45,879 nucleotides of DNA from positions 1-45,879 of the forward strand of contig JAUSBJ010000036.1 of the NCBI GenBank assembly GCA_030652035.1, read 5' to 3'. Both the position numbers and the translations under genes were made by a program. Below, one piece after another: positions 1-8,472 of this stretch (positions within the stretch are counted from its first letter, which is position 1; each line of letters begins with the position of its first letter). Below the pieces are notes generated by a model. That model worked only from the letters and a program-made list of their open reading frames with translations. It was not told where the DNA came from and did no database searches. This stretch comes from Sulfurimicrobium sp. (lineage in GTDB: Bacteria; Pseudomonadota; Gammaproteobacteria; Burkholderiales; Sulfuricellaceae).

Positions 1-70
1 CGGCGTTGCGGGCGCTTGGAATAGAATGACTATCCCGGCGCACCCGCGCCTAGCATAGGGCCGCCCCGGC

Positions 71-97
71 GCACGCTGAACGTACCGTTTAGCGTGC
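71..97 (-). terminator. Hairpin after the first gene, possible terminator
   Basis: The arms GCACGCTGAACG and CGTTTAGCGTGC pair over 12 positions (one G-T) around a 3-nt loop, just downstream of the minus-strand gene that ends at 107. No T-tract follows on the minus strand, so intrinsic termination is uncertain. Nothing else is recognisable in positions 1-106. Confidence 0.35.
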
Positions 98-106
98 AAC
101 ACTACA

Positions 107-664
107 CTAGTTCAAAGCAGGCTTTTCCAGTTCCTTGAGGATGGCCAGCACCAGCCCCTTGCCCTGGGCTTCCATGCCCTGGGTCAGCAGATCCGCATCG
201 CGCTCGCCGTTCACCAGGCGGCGCATGATCGCCGCCAGGCGCGCCATGTCGCCGCCAGCACCGCTCATCTGCTCGGCCATGCTGGCCAATAGCTGCAAAG
301 CCTGCACATCGCCGCTGGCCGAAGCCTTGATCATCGCCGCCAGCCCCGGTGCCGCCGCGCCGGAATCCGCACGGGCCTGCGGATCGGGCAGGCTGGCCGG
401 GTTCTTGATGCCTTCCAGGATCGCCTCGACGATGATGCGATCCTCTTCATCCAGGCCATTGAGCAAACTCAGTTCACGCTTGCCGCTGAGGATCTGGCGC
501 ACCACTTTCATGAGCGCGACCCAGCCATTGTCTTCCGATACCTTGATGAGCGGCATGAGCGACGGCACCAGGTCGCGCTGGTGGCAGGCCATCACCACGC
601 GGTGGATCAGCGCGGCATGGATTTGCAGGATCTGCTGGGATTTTTCGGGTAAAGCAGACGGCAT
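107..664 (-). CDS. Conserved hypothetical protein, 185 aa
   Basis: I do not recognise a named family. The protein is soluble and mostly helical, with no signal peptide or membrane segment. It has Leu/Ala-rich helices, a Pro/Ala-rich linker near residues 90-105, and ends in a Lys/Glu/Leu helix. The ATG at 664 directly abuts the stop of hslR and is preceded by a strong GGAGG, so it is very probably co-transcribed and perhaps translationally coupled with the hslO-hslR heat and redox chaperone genes. A role with ribosome or protein quality control would be a guess from context only. Confidence 0.7.
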   Translation of the reverse strand: MPSALPEKSQQILQIHAALIHRVVMACHQRDLVPSLMPLIKVSEDNGWVALMKVVRQILSGKRELSLLNGLDEEDRIIVEAILEGIKNPASLPDPQARADSGAAAPGLAAMIKASASGDVQALQLLASMAEQMSGAGGDMARLAAIMRRLVNGERDADLLTQGMEAQGKGLVLAILKELEKPALN

Positions 665-1057
665 TTAACCTCCCTCTGTAAAACGGATGATATGGCGGCG
701 ATCGCGCTTGGTGGGGCGGCCTTTTTGTTCGAAAGTGGGCTCAGCCCTTAACTGCTCCTTGAGTACGGCACGCGCCGCCACGCTTTCGGGCGTTTCCTCA
801 TACAGCAGCGCCGCTTCGCTGGCCGGACCGCGACGTTCCGACAGGGCCCGCACCACGACAACAAGCTCATAGGGGCCTTGGCGAATGCGCAATTCATCGC
901 CCACATGCACGGCACGCGCGGGCTTGATGCGCTCGCCATTGCACTGCACCTTGCCGCCATCCACCGCCTGCGACGCCAGCGAGCGCGTCTTGAAGAAGCG
1001 TGCCGCCCAAAGCCATTTGTCGATGCGCAGCTTGTTTTCCGGCGCGGAATGCATCAA
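665..1057 (-). CDS. hslR: Ribosome-associated heat shock protein Hsp15 (S4 domain)
   Basis: Hsp15-type RNA-binding protein. In Escherichia coli this family binds free 50S subunits carrying a stalled peptidyl-tRNA and helps recycle them. The S4 domain fills the N-terminal half, starting with the typical segment LRIDKWLWAARFFKTRSLA at about residues 10-28, followed by the VQCNGERIKPA turn. The C-terminal tail is basic (KGRPTKRDRRH), as in the family, and 130 aa is the usual length. The start overlaps the hslO stop by 4 nt, and hslR-hslO pairing is a recurrent proteobacterial arrangement. Family assignment is firm. Confidence 0.92.
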   Translation of the reverse strand: MMHSAPENKLRIDKWLWAARFFKTRSLASQAVDGGKVQCNGERIKPARAVHVGDELRIRQGPYELVVVVRALSERRGPASEAALLYEETPESVAARAVLKEQLRAEPTFEQKGRPTKRDRRHIIRFTEGG

Positions 1058-1959
1058 TGCAGATGCTTCGGTGCCTCGGTGGGCACCTCCGAGGCAAATG
1101 CCTGCTCGACATCGACCTTGTCAAACACGTAATGCTTGTTGCAGAACTCGCAATCCACCTCGATCGCATCCTGCTCCTGCAGCACCGCCTGCACTTCTTC
1201 ATGCCCCAGCATGCGCAGCATCCCGGCCACGCGCTCGCGCGAACAGGGGCAGTGGAAATTGACTGCCTGGGGATCGAACAGGCGAATATCTTCCTCGTGG
1301 TACAGGCGGTGGATGATCTGGCGCGACGGCAGACCCAGCAATTCCTTGCGCGTCAGGGTGGAAGCGAAATGCACTGCACGCTGCCAGGCATCCGCATCTT
1401 CCTCGTGCCGTTCCGGCATCTTCTGCAGCAGCATGCCGGCCGCCTGATGCTCGTCCGCCGCCAGCCAAAGCCGGGTATCCAGTTGCTCGGAGCGGCTCAT
1501 GTAATCTTCCAGCGCATCCGCCACCGATTGCCCCGCCAGGTCGACAATTCCCTGGTAGGTTTTCTTCCCGTTGCGCGGGTCGATGGTGATGACGAAGCGC
1601 CCGTTGCCGAGCAATTCCGCCAGCGATTCGCCCACGACCTCGCCTTCCCAGTGCGCCATCGCGCGCATGGTCAGATCGCTCTGGCACTCCACCACCAGCA
1701 GCTTGACCACCCCCTCCCCCTGCATTTGCAGGATGATGGAGCCGGAAAACTTGAGCGATGCCGCCAGCAAGGCCGCGGCAGCCATCAACTCGCCCAGCAT
1801 CCCGCGCAGAACGGGAGGGTATTCGCGGCGCTCCAGCACCGCCTGCCAGGTCGTATCCAGATGGACGATCTCACCCCGCACGGCGGCGTGTTCAAACATG
1901 AATCGTTGCAAGCTGTCGCGGTTTTCCAAGTCAATATCCAGGGTAAAAATATGTTGCAT
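1054..1959 (-). CDS. hslO: Redox-regulated holdase chaperone Hsp33
   Basis: Hsp33 is a cytoplasmic chaperone switched on by oxidation and unfolding. Reduced, four cysteines bind zinc; oxidised, they form disulfides and the protein binds unfolding clients. The C-terminal redox switch is visible as C-P-C at residues 237-239 and C-E-F-C at 270-273, the expected CxC...CxxC pattern, and 301 aa is normal. The N-terminal domain carries the family segment around residues 50-75 (PPVLRGMLGELMAAAALLA). The ATG at 1959 lacks a strong Shine-Dalgarno sequence. The gene heads a three-gene minus-strand operon and is divergent from tRNA-Lys. Confidence 0.95.
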   Translation of the reverse strand: MQHIFTLDIDLENRDSLQRFMFEHAAVRGEIVHLDTTWQAVLERREYPPVLRGMLGELMAAAALLAASLKFSGSIILQMQGEGVVKLLVVECQSDLTMRAMAHWEGEVVGESLAELLGNGRFVITIDPRNGKKTYQGIVDLAGQSVADALEDYMSRSEQLDTRLWLAADEHQAAGMLLQKMPERHEEDADAWQRAVHFASTLTRKELLGLPSRQIIHRLYHEEDIRLFDPQAVNFHCPCSRERVAGMLRMLGHEEVQAVLQEQDAIEVDCEFCNKHYVFDKVDVEQAFASEVPTEAPKHLH

Positions 1960-1973
1960 ATTCTACATCGTGA

Positions 1974-2001
1974 TTGACAAAGGCGATAAATAAAGTAAAA
2001 T
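1974..2001 (+). promoter_or_regulatory. Sigma-70 promoter of tRNA-Lys
   Basis: A perfect -35 (TTGACA, 1974-1979) and a -10 of TAAAAT (1996-2001) are separated by 16 bp. This predicts a start near 2008, about 8 nt before the mature tRNA. The segment after the -10 is GC-rich, as is common for stringently controlled stable RNA promoters. Confidence 0.8.
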
Positions 2002-2015
2002 GCCGACTCTCGTTT

Positions 2016-2091
2016 GGGACGTTAGCTCAGTCGGTAGAGCAGCGGACTTTTAATCCGTTGGTCGGCGGTTCGAATCTGCCACGTCCTACCA
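2016..2091 (+). tRNA. tRNA-Lys (anticodon TTT)
   Basis: This is a 76-nt cloverleaf. The acceptor GGGACGT pairs with ACGTCCT (the first pair is G-T), and the 3' end ACCA is encoded. The anticodon loop CTTTTAA gives TTT, and the T arm contains GGTTCGAATC. It closely resembles bacterial tRNA-Lys. Confidence 0.97.
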
Positions 2092-2100
2092 GATGAAAAA

Positions 2101-2131
2101 AGGGGTTACAGGAAACTGTAGCCCCTTTCTC
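2101..2131 (+). terminator. Intrinsic terminator of tRNA-Lys
   Basis: An 11-bp stem (AGGGGTTACAG with CTGTAGCCCCT, one G-T) closed by a GAAA tetraloop is followed by TTTCT, 10 nt after the tRNA. Confidence 0.88.
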
Positions 2132-2238
2132 AATTCCGACGTAGAAATTCATCCAGTCACACCCCACTTTCTCTTTAGAAAACCAGACAAAAAGTTTTCA
2201 CCTTGTTCGCAATCATCGGGCAAGAATATCGGTTAACT

Positions 2239-2244
2239 TATAAT
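2239..2244 (+). promoter_or_regulatory. Candidate -10 box for the HDOD gene
   Basis: There is a perfect TATAAT upstream of the TTG starts at 2265/2277. No good -35 lies 16-18 bp upstream, so an activator or an alternative promoter type may be involved. The remaining sequence from 2132 to 2238 shows nothing else recognisable. Confidence 0.4.
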
Positions 2245-2276
2245 GTATCCAAACTTGGATACATTTGGAGCATGCC

Positions 2277-3710
2277 TTGTTTGATCGATTGCGTAACTTA
2301 TTCAGCGGAAAAGAAATAAATGGCGCAAGCCAGGCAGATAAGGAACCAGACCGGACTGGCCAGCAGGATGCCGCATTTCAGCAACTCAACCAACTCGCCC
2401 CGCTTGCCGAATACGCCTCCAGCTCAGCACCAGCAGGAAACAGCGACACTCAATCAGCCAGCGGGGAAACGGCAAAATCCTTTATTTGCCGCGAGGCCGT
2501 GCTTAACCACGAACAACGTGTGGCTGGTTATGAATTCCGGCTGAATAAGGCCAAGCGCGACCGGATGCGCCATTCGTCCGATAGCATTCACCGCCTTTAT
2601 GACGAAGTGCTGATCCGCAATGTGATGATGATGAACATTGACCGGCTGCTGGGGCATCGCATCGCCTTCATTCCTTTGTCATTTCACTCCCTGGACAACC
2701 TTCTGATCGAACATCTGCCCGCATCCAATACCGTGCTGGTATTCGAATGCTCTGCTGACATGCTCAAGGACGCGCAGTCAATCCTGTCCAGATTGCAGGA
2801 ATTCAGGGATCTCGGGTTCCGGATCGGCCTCTCGCACTATGCGGAAAAGCCGGGAATGCAGCCATTCCTGGATTTTGCGGAATTTATGCTGATTGATGTA
2901 TCCGACCGGCCGCTGCCCGACATTACAACCGAGCTCAACGCCATCAGCCGCAACGCATTCTCAAAAAAACTGGTGGCGCAGGATATCGAATCGCTGGAAA
3001 TGTTTCAGGTATGCAAGAAGCTGCCATTTACATTCTTTCAGGGATCCTTTGTCACGCGCCGGGAAAAATGGGAAAAGCCACGCGCGGACACCGGCAGGCT
3101 GAAGGTGCTGGAGCTTATGAATCAGGTCCGGCGCAATGCTGAAATCTCCGAAGTCGCTGCTCTGTTCAGGCAGGACCCGGTTTTATCCTACAAGATCTTG
3201 CGCTATATCAACTCGCCTGCGGGCGGTCTTTCCAAACCCGCTGCCACGCTTGAACAGGCGCTGCTGATTCTGGGCCAGCAGCAGCTTTACCGCTGGCTGA
3301 CCCTATTATTATTCGTCAGCGGCAATGTGGAAGAACTGGATGCTGCGCTGATGGAAAACGCCCTGGTCCGGGCGCGCCTGACGGAACTGCTTGGCACGGA
3401 AAAAATGGGGGCCGGGCAGAAAGAGGATCTTTTCGTGACCGGCATGTTCTCGCTGCTGGATGTGTTGCTGCGGCTGCCGATGAGTCAGGCGCTGGAGAAC
3501 CTGCAATTGCCGGGAGCGGTGGCGCAAGCCCTGATCGCGCATGAAGGGCCGCTTGCCCCTTACCTGGAACTGGCGATTGCCTGCGAGGAATTCGACGCCA
3601 AGAAGATCGCCCAGCTATCCCGCTTGCTGGAGCTGGATGTTGACCGTGTAAATATCAACCATATCGATGCGCTGGTCTGGGCACAGAGTCTGGATGCGGG
3701 TCCGGCTTGA
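2277..3710 (+). CDS. HDOD-domain signalling protein with degenerate EAL domain
   Basis: This is a YuxH-like two-domain regulator. After a polar linker (about residues 15-75) comes a phosphodiesterase-like domain (about 75-270). It has the fold-type opening FICREAVLNHEQRVAGYEF but lacks the E-A-L signature, so cyclic-di-GMP hydrolysis is unlikely. The HDOD domain (about 275-475) carries the helix-rich core with FRQDPVLSYKILRYINSPA and LLILGQQQLYRWLTLLL; the metal-binding HD residues of true phosphohydrolases are absent, as usual for HDOD. I prefer the TTG at 2277 because GGAG lies 6 nt upstream and the protein then begins MFDRLRNLF, typical of the family. An in-frame TTG at 2265 is the alternative. 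It probably acts in environmental signalling, but the pathway is unknown. Confidence 0.82.
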   Translation: MFDRLRNLFSGKEINGASQADKEPDRTGQQDAAFQQLNQLAPLAEYASSSAPAGNSDTQSASGETAKSFICREAVLNHEQRVAGYEFRLNKAKRDRMRHSSDSIHRLYDEVLIRNVMMMNIDRLLGHRIAFIPLSFHSLDNLLIEHLPASNTVLVFECSADMLKDAQSILSRLQEFRDLGFRIGLSHYAEKPGMQPFLDFAEFMLIDVSDRPLPDITTELNAISRNAFSKKLVAQDIESLEMFQVCKKLPFTFFQGSFVTRREKWEKPRADTGRLKVLELMNQVRRNAEISEVAALFRQDPVLSYKILRYINSPAGGLSKPAATLEQALLILGQQQLYRWLTLLLFVSGNVEELDAALMENALVRARLTELLGTEKMGAGQKEDLFVTGMFSLLDVLLRLPMSQALENLQLPGAVAQALIAHEGPLAPYLELAIACEEFDAKKIAQLSRLLELDVDRVNINHIDALVWAQSLDAGPA

Positions 3711-3718
3711 GGGATGAA

Positions 3719-3743
3719 GGGGGCGCCGGCATCTGGCGCCCCC
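3719..3743. terminator. Strong hairpin between convergent genes
   Basis: A perfect 9-bp stem (GGGGGCGCC with GGCGCCCCC, 7-nt loop) lies 9 nt after the HDOD gene and 14 nt from the end of the convergent hydrolase gene. It has no T-tract on either strand, but its position suggests a shared termination or mRNA-end structure. Confidence 0.5.
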
Positions 3744-3756
3744 GTCCTGCGCGACA

Positions 3757-4641
3757 TTACACCCCGTTTTTCTTCAGCCACGCCTGCAGTCGCTTCCACC
3801 CGTCTTCCGCAGCGTCCTTGCGATAGCTGGGCCGGTAATCGGCGTGGAAGGCATGGGGTGCGTCGGGATAGACATGGATCTCGGACTTGCCGCTGGCCTT
3901 CTGGATGGCGGCACGCATGGCTTCCACATCATCCAGCGGAATCCCCTGATCCTGGCCGCCATACAGCCCCAACACCGGCGCTTTCAGCTGCGCAGCCAGA
4001 TCCAGGGGATATTTCGGTGTATTCCCGCTGACTTCACCATCAATCCGGCCATACCAGGCCACCCCGGCCTTGAGGCGTGGGTTATGGGATGCATACAGCC
4101 AGGTGATGCGGCCGCCCCAGCAGAAGCCGGTGATCGCCATGCGCGACACGTCGCCGCCATGGGACTTGGCCCAGGATTCACAGGCATCGAGGTCGGCCAT
4201 GACCTGTGCATCCGGCGTTTTGGATATGATGGTATCGATGATTTCCTGGATGCCGCTGATCTTGCGCGGATCACCCTGGCGCGCAAACAGCTCAGGCGCG
4301 ATGGCCTGGTAGCCGAGCTTGGCCAGACGACGGCAGATGTCGGCGATATGTTCGTGCACGCCGAAAATTTCGGAAATCACCAGGATCACCGGAAAATTGG
4401 CGCCCTTGGCCGGCTGCGCCCGATAGGCAACCATTTCTCCATCGCTGACGGGCACTTTGATTTCACCCGCGAGCAGGCCATCGGCAGCAGTTTTAATGAC
4501 GGTCTGAGCCGCCACGGGCTGGGTGGCCAGGGCAAAGCCTGCGCCCAGCATGGTGATGACAAAAGCGCGGCGGTTGAAAGGAATGTTGGGTACCAGGCTG
4601 TCGAATTCTGGGTTGCTGGAACGGATCGCAGTTTTGCTCAT
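3757..4641 (-). CDS. Tat-exported dienelactone hydrolase family protein
   Basis: This is an alpha/beta-hydrolase of the dienelactone hydrolase family. The catalytic triad is visible: Cys174 in GFCWGG, Asp231 in YGGQDQGIP and His263 in APHAFHAD. Family members cleave lactones or esters, but the natural substrate here is unknown. The N-terminus has a twin-arginine signal ([17 protein letters not shown], about residues 23-39, then AxA near 43-45), so the enzyme is probably folded before export to the periplasm. The start at 4641 was chosen because it gives a sensible Tat leader with GGAG upstream; the open frame continues further upstream but overlaps the neighbouring gene. Length is 294 aa. Confidence 0.87.
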   Translation of the reverse strand: MSKTAIRSSNPEFDSLVPNIPFNRRAFVITMLGAGFALATQPVAAQTVIKTAADGLLAGEIKVPVSDGEMVAYRAQPAKGANFPVILVISEIFGVHEHIADICRRLAKLGYQAIAPELFARQGDPRKISGIQEIIDTIISKTPDAQVMADLDACESWAKSHGGDVSRMAITGFCWGGRITWLYASHNPRLKAGVAWYGRIDGEVSGNTPKYPLDLAAQLKAPVLGLYGGQDQGIPLDDVEAMRAAIQKASGKSEIHVYPDAPHAFHADYRPSYRKDAAEDGWKRLQAWLKKNGV

Positions 4642-4669
4642 CAATATTGGCTCCAAATCAAAATAAAAA

Positions 4670-4912
4670 TTAGCCGCGCAGCCTGACATCGGGCTCCAGG
4701 TTGACCCGGCCATCCTCCTCCAGCACGCCGATGGTCGTGCCTTCGGCATTGGACACCACGGGGATGGAATTCGGCAGGCCAGACCGACGCACGAAGCGCA
4801 GTTCCCAGCCAAAGCTTTCGATCCTGCGCAACGCCAGAAGTTGCAACTCATTCAGGACTTCATTCAGCTTGTCCGGAACCGGTTTCGAAGCGCCACGACT
4901 TTCTCCGTCCAT
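4670..4912 (-). CDS. Small conserved hypothetical protein, 80 aa
   Basis: I do not recognise the family. The protein is acidic and soluble, with an amphipathic helix ([18 protein letters not shown], residues about 18-35) followed by predicted beta-strand segments ([27 protein letters not shown]). It lies 28 nt upstream of the dienelactone hydrolase start in the same direction and so may be co-transcribed with it. No signal peptide or cysteine motif is visible. Confidence 0.65.
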   Translation of the reverse strand: MDGESRGASKPVPDKLNEVLNELQLLALRRIESFGWELRFVRRSGLPNSIPVVSNAEGTTIGVLEEDGRVNLEPDVRLRG

Positions 4913-4961
4913 CTTGTTTTCCTTTATTTGAGTTATGACGCCTGAAATTCCGAATTGCTGC

Positions 4962-6080
4962 TTAGTCACCCATATTGGTGCCCACACGGCGCGCGCTTTC
5001 AACCCATGGATGGTCGGGCGGCACGGTTTTGACCTTTCCCGCCACATCATCAAGCTTGACTGCCCGGGTGCCATCGCCCTTGGCGGCCACCATGACACCA
5101 TAATGCCCCTCGTTGATCAGGTCGGCGCAGGCAGTGCCAAGGCGCGTCGCCAGCAGGCGGTCCGCCGCGGAAGGAATGCCGCCGCGCTGCAAATGCCCGA
5201 GAATGGTGACGCGCGCTTCGAGCCCGGTGAGTTGCTCCAGTTTCTTCGCCAGGCGCAAGGTGTGGTCGGCATACTGGATTTCCGTTGCATGCGCGGGAGG
5301 GATCGCGGCCCCTTTCTTGCCCCCCTTGGTTTTGGGTTTCTTATCCTGTGCCGCCAGCATGGCAAGATGCTCCTGCATCGAAATCGCCCCTTCCGCCACA
5401 GCCACGATACTGAATGGCTTGCCGCTGCGGCTACGTTCACGGATTGCCTCGGCCACGCTTTCCACTTCGTAGGGAATTTCCGGAATCAGGATCACGTCTG
5501 CGCCGCCCGCGATCCCCGCCCCCAGTGCCAGCCAGCCGGCACGGTGTCCCATGATTTCCACCACGATAATGCGATGGTGACTATGGGCCGTGCTGTGAAG
5601 CCGATCTATGGCCTCAGTGGCGATGCCCAGTGCGGTATCGAAGCCGAAGGTGGTGTCGGTCATGGCCACATCGTTGTCGATGGTCTTGGGCAGGGTGATG
5701 ACGTTAAGCCCCTTCTCCTTGAGGCGCAGGGCGTTCTTCTGCGTACCGCCGCCGCCCAGGCAGACCAGCGCATCGAGATGATTGTCGTGATAATTGCCGA
5801 CGATGACGTCGGTCATGTCCAGCACCTTGCCACCCACCGGCATGCGGTGCGGCTTGTCCCGGCTAGTCCCGAGGATGGTGCCGCCACGGGTGAGAATATC
5901 CGAAAGCTGGCCCCCATCGAGGCGCATGGTGCGGTTTTCCATCAGGCCGCGAAAACCGTCGCGAAAACCGATGATGTGCATGCCGTAATGGTTCAGCGAT
6001 GCCTTGCCCACGCCGCGTATGGCCGCATTCAGGCCGGGGCTGTCGCCACCGGACGTGAGGATGCCGATGTATTTGGTCAT
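4962..6080 (-). CDS. 6-phosphofructokinase with atypical nucleotide loop
   Basis: Phosphofructokinase family enzyme phosphorylating fructose 6-phosphate in glycolysis; 372 aa. The N-terminal [14 protein letters not shown] loop, the catalytic T-I-D-N-D (Asp135) and the [11 protein letters not shown] and GHLQRGG substrate segments are all present. The loop that is GGDG in E. coli PfkA is GGGG here (residues 109-112), so the magnesium-binding Asp103 equivalent is Gly. The position before TID is Lys132, which in the family is typical of pyrophosphate-dependent or mixed-clade enzymes, while the Gly104 equivalent favours ATP. The phosphoryl donor is therefore open. There is also a Lys-rich insert near residues 244-256. 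The ATG at 6080 has GGGAGAA upstream. In the 123-nt gap upstream I see only an inverted repeat (CGCTCAA/TTGAGCG). Confidence 0.9.
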   Translation of the reverse strand: MTKYIGILTSGGDSPGLNAAIRGVGKASLNHYGMHIIGFRDGFRGLMENRTMRLDGGQLSDILTRGGTILGTSRDKPHRMPVGGKVLDMTDVIVGNYHDNHLDALVCLGGGGTQKNALRLKEKGLNVITLPKTIDNDVAMTDTTFGFDTALGIATEAIDRLHSTAHSHHRIIVVEIMGHRAGWLALGAGIAGGADVILIPEIPYEVESVAEAIRERSRSGKPFSIVAVAEGAISMQEHLAMLAAQDKKPKTKGGKKGAAIPPAHATEIQYADHTLRLAKKLEQLTGLEARVTILGHLQRGGIPSAADRLLATRLGTACADLINEGHYGVMVAAKGDGTRAVKLDDVAGKVKTVPPDHPWVESARRVGTNMGD

Positions 6081-6203
6081 TTTTTTCTCCCTTGAATGAT
6101 TCGTTCCATTGTCCGCAATGTGGGAGAACGCCGCAAGCATGATCCGCTCAGGACACATGTGCGCTCAAGGCAGCCTGAATTGAGCGGACTGTGCCATTCC
6201 AGC

Positions 6204-7250
6204 TTATTTCATCAAATCGACAACGATCCCCCTGGCCCTCAAGCCATCGGCACGCACATCGACATAGCGCTGAAATTCTGGATATTTCCGATACGCCCCG
6301 CTACCGACATAATCCAGCACCGACTGGACGTGAAAGGCCTTGAGCATGGCTTCTGCGCGAAACACTTCCTTGCCCGAGGCATCGAAAAACGCCATGCTCG
6401 GGGCATAGCTGATGTCGAGTTGCCGCGCCCATTCGCGCGCGGTGCTTTGCCGGCCATCGGGCGTGATCAGCGGCGCATCGCTCCACATGTCGAGCTGGGC
6501 GATTTGCAGGCCATCCAGCAGGGGACGGCTGTCCTTGCGTTTAAGAATATCCAGGTGAAGTTCGTCGCAAGCCTGGCATGTCTTCTGTTCGAACAACACC
6601 AGCAGCGGTTTTTTGGAGCGTCTCAGGGCGTCATCAAAGGCGAGCGGGGGCTGGATGAAACGTTTGTTGGCATGCAGCTTTCCGCTGGCGGCAGGCGCGG
6701 AGTTCGCAGCCAAATAGTCACGAAACGCGCCTTCTCTTTCCTTGCCCTGCCCGGCATAGTCCAGCGCAGCGGCAAACTGGTGTGGCGCATAGTAGCCATT
6801 GATGCGCAGGATGGTTTCACCCTTTTCGTTCAGGGCAAGCAAGGTGGGGGTGAACATCACCCGCAGTTGCCTGGCGAACGCCTTTTCCGTGACGGTCCTG
6901 CCATCCATGCCCGTCACTTCCCGGTCGCCCCACAGGTTGAGCGCGATGACGTCAAAATACTGGCGTGTCTTGTCTGCGATGGCGCGCTGACCGAAATTGT
7001 CGCGCAACAGTTTGGAGCAGTATGGGCAGCCATCCTGGTAGAAATACAGCATGACCCTGCGATTTTTTCCCTGCGCTTCCTTCACATCGTCGCGCAAATC
7101 CAGAAATGACTCCCTGAACCATGCAGGGTGTTCCTCGTAGCCGGGATTGACCATGCCGGGGGCTAGTGGCGCTTCCCTCGCAGCATGCGCCTGAAAGGCG
7201 AACGCCCAGAATGAGCAGGCCAGCAGAAATAAACGCAGTGCGGTAGTCAT
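6204..7250 (-). CDS. Periplasmic tandem thioredoxin-fold protein
   Basis: This secreted protein has two thioredoxin-like domains in tandem; 348 aa. A signal peptide (residues 1-23, ending AHA) precedes domain 1, which has the CxxC motif CPYC in FYQDGCPYCSKL near residue 75. Domain 2 has CQAC in LFEQKTCQACDEL near residue 223. Each domain also has the cis-Pro segment expected of the fold (FTPTLL and YAPSM). This resembles SoxW/TlpA-type thiol reductants of sulfur-oxidising and related betaproteobacteria. A role in periplasmic disulfide reduction is likely; the partner is unknown. It reads towards pfk on the same strand, 123 nt upstream of that gene. Confidence 0.85.
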   Translation of the reverse strand: MTTALRLFLLACSFWAFAFQAHAAREAPLAPGMVNPGYEEHPAWFRESFLDLRDDVKEAQGKNRRVMLYFYQDGCPYCSKLLRDNFGQRAIADKTRQYFDVIALNLWGDREVTGMDGRTVTEKAFARQLRVMFTPTLLALNEKGETILRINGYYAPHQFAAALDYAGQGKEREGAFRDYLAANSAPAASGKLHANKRFIQPPLAFDDALRRSKKPLLVLFEQKTCQACDELHLDILKRKDSRPLLDGLQIAQLDMWSDAPLITPDGRQSTAREWARQLDISYAPSMAFFDASGKEVFRAEAMLKAFHVQSVLDYVGSGAYRKYPEFQRYVDVRADGLRARGIVVDLMK

Positions 7251-7293
7251 GACGATCTCCCGTTAAATCACCACAAATGGCGCCAGTATGGCG

Positions 7294-8472
7294 CTATGCC
7301 TGGTTTTGCAAGCCTCGCGCCAGATCGGCCTTGATGTCTTCGATGGATTCCAGCCCCACAGCCACGCGCAGCAGGCCATCGCCGATACCTGCGGCAACAC
7401 GTGCTTCAGCCGTGACCCTGCTGTGGGTGGTTGAGGCGGGATGGGTGATCGTGGTTTTGGTATCGCCCAGATTGGCGGTAATCGACAACATGCGGGTTGC
7501 ATCCACCACGCGCCAGGCAGCTTCCTTGCCGCCCTTGACGTCGAAAGCCACGATTCCGCCACCGGATTTCTGCTGCCTCATGGCTAGCGCATGCTGGGGA
7601 TGCGAAACCAGGCCCGGATAATAGACACGCTCAACCTGGGGCAGGGTTTCGAGCCACTGCGCCAGTTCCAGCGCATTGCGGGAATGGGCATCCATACGAA
7701 TCTTGAGGGTTTCGATGCCCTTCAGGATAACCCAGGCATTGAAGGCGGAAAGCGTCGGTCCGGCGGTACGCAAAAAACCGTAAACCCCTTCCATGAGCTG
7801 CTTGCTGCCCAGTACCGCGCCACCCAGCACGCGGCCCTGGCCATCGAGATACTTGGTAGCGGAATGGATCACGATATCGGCGCCCAGGTCGAGCGGACGC
7901 TGCAACATGGGCGTGCAGAAACAATTGTCCACTGCCAGCCAGGCGCCAGCTTTATGCGCGATACCAGCCAGTTCGGCGATGTCGCATACTTCGGTCAGCG
8001 GGTTGGATGGCGTCTCGACAAAGAACAGCTTGGTATTTGACTGCACCGCCTGCCGCCAGGCATCGGGCTCGGTCAGCGACACGAAAGTGGTTTCCACCCC
8101 GAAGCGTTTGAGGATATTGCCAAACAACTGCACCGTGGTCCCGAAAATGCTGCGCGAGGCGACAATATGGTCGCCGGCGGAAAGCAGCCCCATCACGCAC
8201 GCCAGAATGGCGGACATGCCGCTGGAGGTGGCAACGCAGAATTCCGCGCCTTCCAGTGCCGCCAGGCGATCCTGTAGCATAGTGACTGAGGGGTTGGTGA
8301 AGCGCGAGTAGATATTGCCCGGCTCCTGCCCGCCAAAGCGGTCAGCCGCCTGCGCCGCGCTCTCGAACACGAAGCTGGAGGTGAGGAACATGGCCTCGGA
8401 ATGTTCGTTGAACTGGCTGCGTTGGGTTCCGGCACGGATAGCCAGGGTTTCGAGATCGAAATCGTCCTTCAT
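7294..8472 (-). CDS. metZ: O-succinylhomoserine sulfhydrylase
   Basis: PLP-dependent enzyme of the Cys/Met metabolism family, making homocysteine from O-succinylhomoserine and sulfide in methionine synthesis. The PLP lysine is Lys207 in [16 protein letters not shown], with the upstream SSGMSAI phosphate-binding segment near residue 83. It is 392 aa long, and its position directly after purF is the arrangement known for metZ in pseudomonads and betaproteobacteria. The start overlaps the purF stop (ATGA), indicating translational coupling. O-acetylhomoserine as substrate cannot be excluded from sequence. A weak 6-bp hairpin overlaps the end of the gene (7280-7294). Confidence 0.92.
   Translation of the reverse strand: MKDDFDLETLAIRAGTQRSQFNEHSEAMFLTSSFVFESAAQAADRFGGQEPGNIYSRFTNPSVTMLQDRLAALEGAEFCVATSSGMSAILACVMGLLSAGDHIVASRSIFGTTVQLFGNILKRFGVETTFVSLTEPDAWRQAVQSNTKLFFVETPSNPLTEVCDIAELAGIAHKAGAWLAVDNCFCTPMLQRPLDLGADIVIHSATKYLDGQGRVLGGAVLGSKQLMEGVYGFLRTAGPTLSAFNAWVILKGIETLKIRMDAHSRNALELAQWLETLPQVERVYYPGLVSHPQHALAMRQQKSGGGIVAFDVKGGKEAAWRVVDATRMLSITANLGDTKTTITHPASTTHSRVTAEARVAAGIGDGLLRVAVGLESIEDIKADLARGLQNQA

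Noticed and set aside
4935..6095. A 386-codon plus-strand open frame opposite phosphofructokinase
   Set aside because: It shadows a conserved gene and has a His/Gly/Ala-rich composition typical of antisense frames.
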